Assembly: GCA_017560955.1 (NCBI GenBank)
Contig: JAFZDV010000108.1
Span: forward strand, 1-8,792
Direction: 5' to 3'
From: Anaerotignum sp.
GTDB taxonomy: Bacteria; Bacillota; Clostridia; Lachnospirales; Anaerotignaceae
DNA length: 8,792 nucleotides
Numbering within the stretch: the stretch's first letter is position 1; every line of letters begins with the position of its first letter. Below the pieces are notes generated by a model. That model ran no database searches and was not told the origin of the DNA. It worked only from the letters and a program-made list of their open reading frames with translations. This document shows, piece after piece, positions 1-7,900 of this stretch. Both the position numbers and the translations under genes were made by a program.

Positions 1-1480
1 ACTGGCCCCATTCGGAGTTCCAACCAGTGCCGTAATACTTACCGCCCCAGAAATACTCCACCTTACCTACCAGAGATAAACCTACAGTCAATACCTGAGA
101 TCTTGCAGAAGATATCGCAGGGTCTGTCGCTCTCGCTACGGCAAGGTATCTCGTCACTTGCGCATTGGTCAATGGCAGTGAATCAAGGTTCGAGGCCTGA
201 CCAAAGAGCAGTCCCGAACTGCCAAACTCGGTGTTGCCCAGCTGTTCAAAAACTGCTTCATAAGACTTCGCCGCTTCTGCCTGTACATCCGTCAAATCGA
301 ATACTGTGTCGATAAAAAAATTCGCATCGTCATTGGTAATAAAAAGGATCTCATACTCCCCTCGTCTATGCTGATGGTAGTAATACTCACCTTCATACTC
401 CCTGAGCATTGCCATCAAATGTACAATATCGATCTTATCCACCAGACTATTACTGCTACCGGATTTATGATAATACCGGAACACATGCTGTATGTATTGC
501 TTATCACCATATCGGGTAATGTTACTGCCGTTCTCATGATACCTTTGGAGCATATAATCACTGTATGCCGCCGCATTAGTCGCTGTCCAGCCGGAGTACC
601 CGCGATTGGTAAGCCAATTGATGTACCCTGTACCAAAGTTATACGCCTGCACAGCAACCTCTAACTTTGACCAGTCCTGCGGATCCGTACAATTTGCTTT
701 TTCCAAGCACTTGGCAAAGTAATGTACTCCGCCATCGATGGATGATTCCGGCGTTACAGAGCCGTACACATAACCGGAACCAGCTGATTGCATGACATCA
801 TTCCCACGGCCGCCGGATTCCTGCGCCATCATAGCCATCAATATATCTACATAGCCGGAAATACCATAGCGTATAGCCGCCGCTTCGACCTCCGTTCGAT
901 ACCGTTCCACTGTAGCAGGCAACGAGCTTGTCCCGATACTGATACCCCCGGTAATGACCTCTGTATCATTCCCGCCTAACACATCTTCAATGGTCACATC
1001 CATATCCACTTCCCCGTCAAGGGACGCTGCACAGAAGTATGCCATGATCTTATACGGGCTGATCGGCGGAACGGGTTCATCAGTCGTTATATCGTCCTCG
1101 GAGATACCCATATCCTCCAGCTCTTCCTGTTCCATATTATATTCATCAAGAAATAATCCATTGATTTGTGATGCCATGTTCAGAATACGGAATTGAGCCT
1201 CTGTATATTCCCCATACTCACCGCCCGTCAGGGCGTTTAAAAGCATTGTCGGCAAACTGCAAATAACAATAATCAGGAAAATCACAAAAGCGCAAACAAA
1301 GGAAACCAACTTACGGAAAAGAGGATTCCTGGCAGCCGAAGCCGCCGCCCCGATAAAATCCCCTGCCATAGCATGACCGACAGTTTTCGTCACATCATAG
1401 GCGGTCTGTCCCATTGAAGTCGCAGTTGCCAAAAACCCTTTCTGGTTATTCTCGTCCACAGGCCAGTCACTCCTTTCCAT
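1..1480 (-). CDS. Membrane-anchored bifunctional cell-wall hydrolase (lysozyme + NlpC/P60), partial at 3' end
   Basis: The frame stays open from the ATG at 1480 to the left edge, giving 493 residues without a stop. One membrane helix (about residues 57-77, FVCAFVIFLIIVI core) follows a soluble N-terminus that should be cytoplasmic. An acidic linker precedes a lysozyme domain at about 190-350. It has the AQESGG motif, with E221 as the likely catalytic glutamate, and QAYNFG at 278-283, as in CwlT/Tn916 Orf14-type transfer lysozymes. At about 458 an NlpC/P60-like start appears (SQVLTVGLSLVG, then YFWGGKYYGTGW). The catalytic Cys would lie just beyond the window, and about 110-130 more residues are expected. 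Such enzymes cut glycan strands and stem peptides to let conjugation machinery through peptidoglycan. The ATG lies 3 nt after the upstream stop, so the two genes are translationally close. A GTG at 1459, seven codons in, has a better Shine-Dalgarno and may be the true start. The family call is firm; the exact start is not. Confidence 0.9.
   Translation of the reverse strand, partial: MERSDWPVDENNQKGFLATATSMGQTAYDVTKTVGHAMAGDFIGAAASAARNPLFRKLVSFVCAFVIFLIIVICSLPTMLLNALTGGEYGEYTEAQFRILNMASQINGLFLDEYNMEQEELEDMGISEDDITTDEPVPPISPYKIMAYFCAASLDGEVDMDVTIEDVLGGNDTEVITGGISIGTSSLPATVERYRTEVEAAAIRYGISGYVDILMAMMAQESGGRGNDVMQSAGSGYVYGSVTPESSIDGGVHYFAKCLEKANCTDPQDWSKLEVAVQAYNFGTGYINWLTNRGYSGWTATNAAAYSDYMLQRYHENGSNITRYGDKQYIQHVFRYYHKSGSSNSLVDKIDIVHLMAMLREYEGEYYYHQHRRGEYEILFITNDDANFFIDTVFDLTDVQAEAAKSYEAVFEQLGNTEFGSSGLLFGQASNLDSLPLTNAQVTRYLAVARATDPAISSARSQVLTVGLSLVGKVEYFWGGKYYGTGWNSEWGQ
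1470..1476 (-). promoter_or_regulatory. Ribosome-binding site AAAGGAG favouring the GTG start of the hydrolase gene
   Basis: On the minus strand AAAGGAG lies 10 nt before an in-frame GTG (1459-1457). It falls within codons 2-4 of the longer ATG reading (ATG at 1480-1478). The ATG has its own weaker AGGA (1492-1489) at 8 nt, overlapping the last codons of the upstream gene. Both starts are usable; the shorter one has the stronger site. Confidence 0.55.
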
Positions 1481-1483
1481 TAT

Positions 1484-4315
1484 TTATTTCCTTTTCTTCG
1501 AGCCAAGGCCGAATCCCCTGAACTTCGTGTTTTTACTTCCTTCTTTTTTCGGGAATGTAGTGTACCCATCTTCTCGGGTGATTTTTGTTTCGCCGTTTTT
1601 CGTTTCCGTTCTGGTACCGGAATGATGGATGATCGTGCGTTCTTTTACAACAATACCGCTGTTGTGTTCGTCGAACTCTACTGTCTTATCCGGGTTCGCA
1701 GCTGTGCCATTACCCCAATAAACAGTACCGCCCATGGAGAAGGTACCATCTTTATCTCCAGAACCGTCCGCATGGTTCACACGACCAATAAAGCCATCGG
1801 CGTTACTGATTGCTCCAGAGGCCGCATGATATACACTGCCGTTCGCGTATGCAATATCGCCGGTCGCAGGATGCGTATACTGACCGCCAGGCAGGTCCCG
1901 GATCTGCTGATAGGTATTGCCATTATCAAAGGAGATCCCGCCTTTACCATCAACGATCGTCCCTTCTGGATAAGCAACATGCCCATCATTATAAGTGATC
2001 GCCCCGTTCCCATGTTCCACTCGGTTGCCATAGGTTTTCGAGCCATCCTTATGGGATGTAACGCCATTTGCCGTAATATCCCCGTTGCTATGCAGGATAG
2101 ATCCATCCTGGAAGATAGTCGAACCATCAGGTGTGACTGTTGTACCATCGGGACTTGTTACTTCCCCGTTCAAATGTGCCATCTTACCATCATCCAGCAG
2201 GATTGCACCATCGGAGAATGTATGATTACCATTTTCATGCTGTGTTACATTGCCTTTAGTGACGGCACCGGAATCATGTTCCGTTGTCGCGTTCTTGGTG
2301 ACAGCACCATTACCATGGGTGATCGTGCCCTTAGAACCGACCACTACCTGATTATCACCTTCGCCGATCGCTCTTACACTGTTCGCCTGAACGATAGTGC
2401 CATCATCCAGTTTAACAGGAGTATCCCCTACTTTTGTTATATTGCCATCAGGACTGATGATTTCAGCACCATTTGTGATCGTGCCGTCTTTATGCAGCAT
2501 TGCATTGGCAGGGAGTGCATTCCCGTTTGCATCTTTGACATTCGTACCCATGACCGCACCATTGGAAAACTGAACTGTACCGTCGGGATAAATTTTTGTG
2601 CCGTCAGGGAATTGTTTGACCCCTGCTGTAACTTCAGTTCCATCGGTTGTCTGCAGCGATTCGTTCGGTTTGAGAGTTGTTCCCTCCGGCATAGTAACTG
2701 CCGTTTGTACTGGTGCAGAGGTGTCAAATTCTCCGTCTGTAGTACGATGGTTATTTTTATATTCTTCCGCCATACTGTTCCCTGCTGGCATATCATCCTT
2801 AGATGTATTCGGCTGCCCCTGATACTGGTTGAATACCTGACCAGTACTTGCATCCATCGCCATTGCACCCTGTTCATCCTCACGCAGTAGACCCTGTGCC
2901 GCCAGTTTACTCTGTGCCATGGCAGGAGTGATATTGCCAGCTTTCATATCGTTCATGATTGCATCCCTTGCAGTCTGCTGATCGATACTGAAACCATTCT
3001 TTTCCGCACGCTGTTTTGTATCGTCATAGTCCTTCTGGGACATATTTCTTCCTGCGGCATCCTGCATTTCAGCGAACCGCTTATCAAATTTCTGGTTCAA
3101 TGCTTCCGCAAAGGAACTGCCGTCTTTTGTCATCGCAGCAGCTTTTGCCACATTCGTTGTACTGGCAAAACCTTGGGCCGCACCCATAGCGCCCCTTGCG
3201 AATGCACCGCTTTTAGTTGCACCTTGGGCAAATCCGCCTCTCGCACCGCCAATTACTGCGCCTTTTAAATCGTTCCAGTTCCTTGAAAATGTATTGCCCA
3301 ACGGAACAGATAGCCCGGCGCCTGAAGAACCTCTGCCTAATGCCCGGCGAAGCATGATCGCCGATGCACCGACTGCACCGAATAAACCGCCGCCCGTTCC
3401 ACCGCCTCGGCTGATATTCAGTCCAAGGCTGCCTATAAATTGGTCGAACTGTACTGCGAATGTTGAATATGCCAGAGCAAAGAATGCCCAGACTAATTCG
3501 TTATATGCCGCATCCGCAAACAGATCTTCAAACTCAACGGAACCGTCTAAGTTAAGGTTTGTCGAAGTAGACATGATATTGATAAAGCCCTGTATGAAGA
3601 AAGCAGTCATAATAAAGACGAACATATCCGCAAAAAATGTACGGATATATGTATCAAAAATCTGCTTTGTTTCTTCCAGGATCGCCATACCGAAAGCAAT
3701 CGGTGCTAAGGCTACAAGCAGTACCAGACGGATATATCTGATGAAAAACATAGAGATCAATTTGAAGAAATTGATCACCAGCATCACAGTAATAACCAAT
3801 AAAACCAGTACTTTTACAATACCTATCATGCTGCCGCCGGTACCTAACGCGCCTATCAACAGTCCTTCCGCTGCCCTTTCGCCAATCTGGACAATAAATT
3901 CAACGAGGGACGTCCCGCCGGAACTGCTGGCATCAATATCCAAAATCTCATCGATGATCTCTATCATCTGCAGGTAAACAAAGGACATCAGCCCCCAGCT
4001 CTTTATTGCCAAAAAGCCATAGAAAATGTACCTTACAACAAATTGCCATACACGACTCCGTTCAATCTGCAGACCTGCAGCAAGGCCAAAGCATTTCAGG
4101 ATAAATAACAGTCCGACAAAACTCAGCCAGCCTGCGCCTAATAACTTAAAAAATTCCAGAACATTCCCGAAAAATGGAAGATATGTGCCAAATGTAGAAA
4201 AATCCCATCGGATGGAACCCAGGAATGTATCTGCAAAAAATTCAAGTGCGGTTGCCAAGATCTGCATGATAAGCCCTATCAATGCATTTAAAATGCCCAT
4301 TACGATCGCAGACAA
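1484..4315 (-). CDS. TrbL/VirB6-like polytopic conjugation channel protein with long D/N-G repeat tail
   Basis: This 943-residue protein starts at TTG; a GGGG-type Shine-Dalgarno sits 9 nt upstream, while the first ATG (codon 6) is too far from it. The first 300 residues are strongly hydrophobic, with about seven candidate helices: 5-27, 60-82, 92-117, 163-182, 193-213, 228-247 and 273-295. The charged loop around EETKQIFDTYIRTFFADMF fits TrbL/VirB6 channel subunits of type IV secretion systems. Residues 302-400 are Gly/Ala-rich, and 400-480 are charged and probably helical. From about 541 to 925 the chain is a D/N-G repeat (listed separately). It ends in a basic tail, KFRGFGLGSKKRK. My expectation for this family is roughly 300-600 residues, so the extra length is mostly the repeat region. 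It lies between the pilin-like gene and the cell-wall hydrolase, which supports a transfer role. The TrbL/VirB6 assignment rests on topology and context, not on a diagnostic motif. The function of the repeat domain is unknown. Confidence 0.82.
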   Translation of the reverse strand: MSAIVMGILNALIGLIMQILATALEFFADTFLGSIRWDFSTFGTYLPFFGNVLEFFKLLGAGWLSFVGLLFILKCFGLAAGLQIERSRVWQFVVRYIFYGFLAIKSWGLMSFVYLQMIEIIDEILDIDASSSGGTSLVEFIVQIGERAAEGLLIGALGTGGSMIGIVKVLVLLVITVMLVINFFKLISMFFIRYIRLVLLVALAPIAFGMAILEETKQIFDTYIRTFFADMFVFIMTAFFIQGFINIMSTSTNLNLDGSVEFEDLFADAAYNELVWAFFALAYSTFAVQFDQFIGSLGLNISRGGGTGGGLFGAVGASAIMLRRALGRGSSGAGLSVPLGNTFSRNWNDLKGAVIGGARGGFAQGATKSGAFARGAMGAAQGFASTTNVAKAAAMTKDGSSFAEALNQKFDKRFAEMQDAAGRNMSQKDYDDTKQRAEKNGFSIDQQTARDAIMNDMKAGNITPAMAQSKLAAQGLLREDEQGAMAMDASTGQVFNQYQGQPNTSKDDMPAGNSMAEEYKNNHRTTDGEFDTSAPVQTAVTMPEGTTLKPNESLQTTDGTEVTAGVKQFPDGTKIYPDGTVQFSNGAVMGTNVKDANGNALPANAMLHKDGTITNGAEIISPDGNITKVGDTPVKLDDGTIVQANSVRAIGEGDNQVVVGSKGTITHGNGAVTKNATTEHDSGAVTKGNVTQHENGNHTFSDGAILLDDGKMAHLNGEVTSPDGTTVTPDGSTIFQDGSILHSNGDITANGVTSHKDGSKTYGNRVEHGNGAITYNDGHVAYPEGTIVDGKGGISFDNGNTYQQIRDLPGGQYTHPATGDIAYANGSVYHAASGAISNADGFIGRVNHADGSGDKDGTFSMGGTVYWGNGTAANPDKTVEFDEHNSGIVVKERTIIHHSGTRTETKNGETKITREDGYTTFPKKEGSKNTKFRGFGLGSKKRK
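1541..2695 (-). repeat. Heptad D/N-G repeat region encoded within the channel protein gene
   Basis: Residues 541-925 contain many units of the form x-x-[DN]-G-x-[ITV]-x. In the core the glycines fall at exact seven-residue spacing: 696, 703, 710, 717, 724, 731, 738 and 745, then 751 and 758, then 771, 778, 785, 792 and 799 (nt about 2230-1919). An earlier triplet, FPDGTKI-YPDGTVQ-FSNGAVM, is at 569-589. In DNA this is a 21-bp period. Units are degenerate rather than copies. The pattern suggests short beta strands joined by D/N-G turns. It recalls the Tcp10_C/G-box style of open beta sheet, but the period here is shorter, so I assign no family. Confidence 0.85.
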
Positions 4316-4321
4316 ATTTAT

Positions 4322-4331
4322 CCACCCCTTT
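4322..4331 (-). promoter_or_regulatory. Ribosome-binding site supporting the TTG start of the channel gene
   Basis: AAAGGGGTGG on the minus strand ends its G-run 9 nt before TTG (4315-4313). The alternative ATG at 4300 would be about 24 nt away, too far for this site. This decides in favour of the TTG start. Confidence 0.65.
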
Positions 4332-4350
4332 CAAAATAAATATTTTTTAA

Positions 4351-4387
4351 AGAAAAAAAGCCCGAGAGAATGTCCATTCCCTCAGGC
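4351..4387 (-). terminator. Rho-independent terminator between pilin-like and channel genes
   Basis: Read on the minus strand, a 13-bp hairpin (GCCTGAGGGAATG pairing with CATTCTCTCGGGC, two G-T wobbles, very short nominal loop) is followed directly by seven T and then CTTT. It lies 70 nt after the stop of the pilin-like gene and 36 nt before the TTG of the channel gene. I see no convincing promoter after it, so the channel and hydrolase genes probably depend on read-through, or on a promoter I cannot recognise. Confidence 0.87.
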
Positions 4388-4457
4388 CTTTCATATACTT
4401 GTTCAAAAATTTGGTATAATCAGAAATTTATATTTTTTCAGTTTTTATTCTGCCACA

Positions 4458-4805
4458 TCAACCTGCAGTTGCAAACATTGTAATGATCGTGGGCAGTAAC
4501 AGATACAGAAGGAACATTGCAATGGAGAATACGATACAGCCAAGACCGAACCCTCTGTATTTTTTCAATGGTGCACAGACAAAGGCGCATAATACGCCGA
4601 TCAGCAATGCCAGAGTCGCCGCAGGCGGGATCCAAGCTTCAGCATAATCGATAGCTGTTGCCCATACCGCATCAACACTATCAAAGGATGCTGTGTCTGC
4701 GTCCTCGATCGCATCCTGAATCGCACTGGCAAATACTGTCTGAGGGAACAGTGTCACCATTGCAGCGGCAGCGATCAATTTTTCTTTCCATCTATTGATG
4801 TTCAT
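4458..4805 (-). CDS. Small VirB2/TrbC-like pilin candidate (signal peptide, two membrane helices)
   Basis: This is a 115-residue protein. The chosen ATG (4805) has AAAGGAGG 10 nt upstream; the open frame runs 18 codons further, but that part lacks such a site. Residues 1-26 form a signal peptide: basic MNINRWKEK, hydrophobic IAAAAMVTLF, cleavage probably after VFA (A26). The mature N-terminus is acidic (27-57). Two helices follow, about 59-80 (starting IPPAATLALLIG) and 88-112 (ending LLPTIITMF). They are joined by a short basic loop, KKYRGFGLG, at 81-89. Size, cleaved leader, two helices and a positively charged loop between them are the VirB2/TrbC pilin plan, and the gene lies directly before the TrbL/VirB6-like gene. 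The call is structural; sequence identity to known pilins is not evident to me. It could instead be another small two-helix transfer protein of clostridial elements. Terminators on both sides suggest it is expressed at its own level. Confidence 0.72.
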   Translation of the reverse strand: MNINRWKEKLIAAAAMVTLFPQTVFASAIQDAIEDADTASFDSVDAVWATAIDYAEAWIPPAATLALLIGVLCAFVCAPLKKYRGFGLGCIVFSIAMFLLYLLLPTIITMFATAG

Positions 4806-4815
4806 ACCACTTCTA

Positions 4816-4823
4816 CCTCCTTT
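4816..4823 (-). promoter_or_regulatory. Strong ribosome-binding site of the pilin-like gene
   Basis: AAAGGAGG on the minus strand, 10 nt before the ATG at 4805-4803, is close to a full anti-16S match. It fixes the start at MNINRW rather than at the upstream codon at 4859. Confidence 0.8.
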
Positions 4824-4857
4824 CCCATAATTTACTAAGGTTATATGAAATAATTTC

Positions 4858-4892
4858 AAAAACGCCCGATCATTCCATGGAACGACCGGGCG
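4858..4892 (-). terminator. Rho-independent terminator after the adhesin gene
   Basis: On the minus strand a 14-bp hairpin (CGCCCGGTCGTTCC with GGAATGATCGGGCG, two G-T wobbles, minimal nominal loop) is followed by TTTTTGAAATT. It starts 45 nt after the adhesin stop codon and ends before the pilin-like gene. It should separate adhesin transcription from the genes that follow. Confidence 0.9.
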
Positions 4893-4937
4893 CTGAAATC
4901 AATGTGAATTATGGATAAATAGGTTTATTGGATTTGG

Positions 4938-7900
4938 TTACCAACCTGTCTTAGGCAGTTTACCGGGGTTGCCGTACATCTTAATTGTCCAATGGCTGTT
5001 CGCTGTTACATACTGATCGTGCCATCTGCCGGATACATCAGCGTAGTTTGTGAACTGATAGCCATTTGTAAAGTTACTGCCGGCGATCATCTGCATAGAA
5101 ATTGCTTCTACCAGTTTAAAGCCGGGAGCTACAGCGCCCTGGAATTCCATCTTAACCTGTGTTACATATTCACCGCTTCTCAGACCCATGTTACCTGCGT
5201 ACAGGTCGATATGGTTATGTCTGTCGGAGGAATATGTACCGGGCAGATATGTATAAGCTGTGTTCAGGTTAGTTGTATAAGCAACTTTGAAGTTATATTT
5301 CTTACTCCACAGACCTGTATCGAAATACTTGATCTGAGCTGCTTTAGGATCGGGCAATTTATCGTGTACTGTGAACTTATCAAGGGATACATTAGACTCA
5401 TTACCTACACCAGTGATGTAGTAATTGATCGTATCGCCCCAAGAGCAAGTCTTAGTATCGGAAGTCTTCTTGATACCAACCATCAGGTTGATAGAAGGAT
5501 CTTTCGCTACAACGGATACTACCTGACCTTCTTTCTTGATTGTTACTTTGATGTTATTGGGATTGATACCGTACCAGTCAGGAGCCTGTACTTCTTTCAG
5601 TGTATAAGTACCAACTTTCAGTTTGCCGGAGATCGCTGTGCCATCTGCGCCGGTTGTGATTCTATCTACTTCTACACCATCGGAATCCAGGATGCTATAT
5701 ACTGCACCTGCCAGAGGTGTACCGCTATCCCAACCTGTGTTGTTGTTATAATCAGCAGACAGTTTTGTCAGGGCGATTCTACCCATCAGAGGTTTATTTG
5801 TCAACTGAATAATAGTAGGTCTGCCGTTGCCTGTGATCTGGAAGTTATAGATCGTTGCATCGCGTTCATAGCCTTCAGGAGCTTTTTCTTCCTGCAATGT
5901 ATACCAGCCTTCGGGCAGATTACTGATGTTGATGATACCGTTTTCGGATGTTTCATATCTGCCGATGATCGTATGCAAACCGTTCACCATTGTGTTCGCT
6001 GCATTCACACCCGCCGCCATAACAGTCTGGCTATAAATACCAGTACCATTATTCAGCGCCGCGATCACATATACAGCACCCTTAACGGGTTTACCTGTTA
6101 CAGCGTCAGTTTTGATGATCTGAGATACGCCCAGTGGATCGTTGTAGATTTTGATTACCTGGTTATTGCTTGCACCTTCAATGTAAGGATTTCTGCCGGA
6201 GGATACCTGGAAAGTTTTAGGCGCTGCAAGGTTATAGCCTGCAGGTGCTTTCATTTCTTTCGCGATGTATGTACCGTCAGTCAGGTTAGGCAGATGAATC
6301 TGACCGGATCTGTCAGTTTCGAATACGCCTACTGTTGCACCGTCGAATGTTGTGATCAGGAATTCACAGCCTTCGATGGGTCTTTCGGTAGCGCTGTCCA
6401 GTTTCTGGATCACTACGCCGCCTTTTTTGCTGTTTTCAAATGTCACTGTTGTTACTTTACCTGCACTTACAGTTACTGTCTGAGGGATAGAGTTCAGAAC
6501 ATAACCCGCTGGTGCGGATGTTTCTGTTACAACATATGCGCCACTTGCCAGACCAGAAACCATGATATGACCATTGGAATCAGATGTGTATGTGCCAACT
6601 TTTTCGCCGTTTACTTTTTCAACTTTGAATGTTGCACCCTGCAGAGGGTTCTTTGTGTCAGCATCGATCTTAATAATTTCCAGACCAAGGATCTTAGTAT
6701 TTGTGAATGTCACAGAAGTCTGTTCGCCGTCACGAACTACGATATCCTGTTTATTGTTATCGATCTGGTAGCCTTCGGGAGCTTTTGTTTCCAGAATTTC
6801 GTAAGTACCTTCTTCCAGGACTACGTTAATAACACCATTGATATCTGTTGTGTATGTACCGATCAGTTTACCTGCAGGAGTGCTGCTGGAAACGGATGTG
6901 CTTGTAGATGCACCAGTCTGCCAGATCTGGAACTGCGCACCTTTCAGAGGCAGGCCTGTCTGGCTATCTTTCTTGATGATCTGAACGCCTTTCAGTTCTT
7001 TATTATAGAAATCCACTGTGTAAGTACCTTCGTTGTCGATCGTGATCGTCTTGGAATTTACTTCGCTCAGTGCATAACCATTGGGCGCTTTTGTTTCTGT
7101 GATGATGTATGTGCCTTTTTCCAGTTTAGGCAGTGTAATCGTACCTGTTACATCTGTTGTGAACAGGCCGTTGGAATTGCCTACTACTGTGCCGTCCATA
7201 CGCTTCACTTCGAATGTTGCACCTGCCAAAGGATCTTTGGTTGTTTCATCGAATTTTCTGATCACCAGATTACCCAGTGCTTCGTTATAGAAGTCAACCT
7301 TGAAAGTACCCTTTGTATCCACTTTGATCACCTGAGTGGGATTTTCGCTCAATGCATAGCCCGCAGGAGCCTGAATCTCTGTTACTGTGTAGGTATCTGC
7401 TTTGATATCTCTCAGTGTGATTACACCACTTTCGTCTGTAGTAAATACACCATTGGAACCACCGGCAACGATTTTGCCGTTGGAAGATGTGATTCTAAAT
7501 CTCGCACCTGCCAGCAGTTCTTTTGTATCTGCATCAAACTTACGGATCTGCAGATTTGCCAGTGCATCATTATAGAAATGAACTTTGAATACACCGTTTG
7601 TACCTACTTCTACGGTCTGGATGGAATTATCACTCAGTGCATAGCCTGTAGGTGCCTGTGTTTCAGTTACTTTATAAGTACCTGCTTCCAGATCGGGTAT
7701 AGAAACTGCGCCACTTGCGTCTGTTCTGTATGTACCGATCAGTTTACCGCCGAATTCAACTTTGAATGTTGCGTCTGCCAGAGGTTCTTTTGTCTCGGAA
7801 TCGAATTTATAGATTTCCAGAGTACCCAGTTTCTTATTATAGAAATCTACAGTATAAGTCTTACCTGTATCATCGATTTCGATTTTCTGGGAAGGATTTT

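Noticed and set aside
1541..2695. MORN repeats
   Set aside because: MORN units are about 23 residues with conserved YxG and aromatic positions. Here the period is 7, and the Tyr/Trp pattern is absent.
1622..2890. Long plus-strand open frame of 422 codons opposite the channel gene
   Set aside because: It lies exactly over the 21-bp periodic D/N-G repeat, whose repeated codons keep a complementary frame free of stops. The translation is rich in Cys, Arg and Ile with no recognisable domain, and the minus-strand frame has membrane helices and a coherent repeat pattern.
3294..3977. Plus-strand open frame of 227 codons
   Set aside because: It is antisense to the hydrophobic and Gly-rich part of the channel protein. 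Its composition is what the complement of hydrophobic codons gives, and no domain is visible.
4026..4499. Plus-strand open frame of 157 codons spanning the gap between channel and pilin-like genes
   Set aside because: It runs through the minus-strand terminator and into two better supported genes, with no domain and low-complexity composition.
4829..4859. Possible promoter for the pilin-like gene (TTGAAA, 19 bp, TAAATT on the minus strand)
   Set aside because: The spacing is long, the -10 is weak, and the implied start site would fall on the ribosome-binding site. The TTGAAA overlaps the terminator's T-run. Not strong enough to annotate.
4893..4940. A frameshifted membrane anchor after LPKTG
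   Set aside because: Both other frames were read after the motif. Each stops within about a dozen codons and encodes no hydrophobic segment, so the abrupt end does not look like a simple frameshift.
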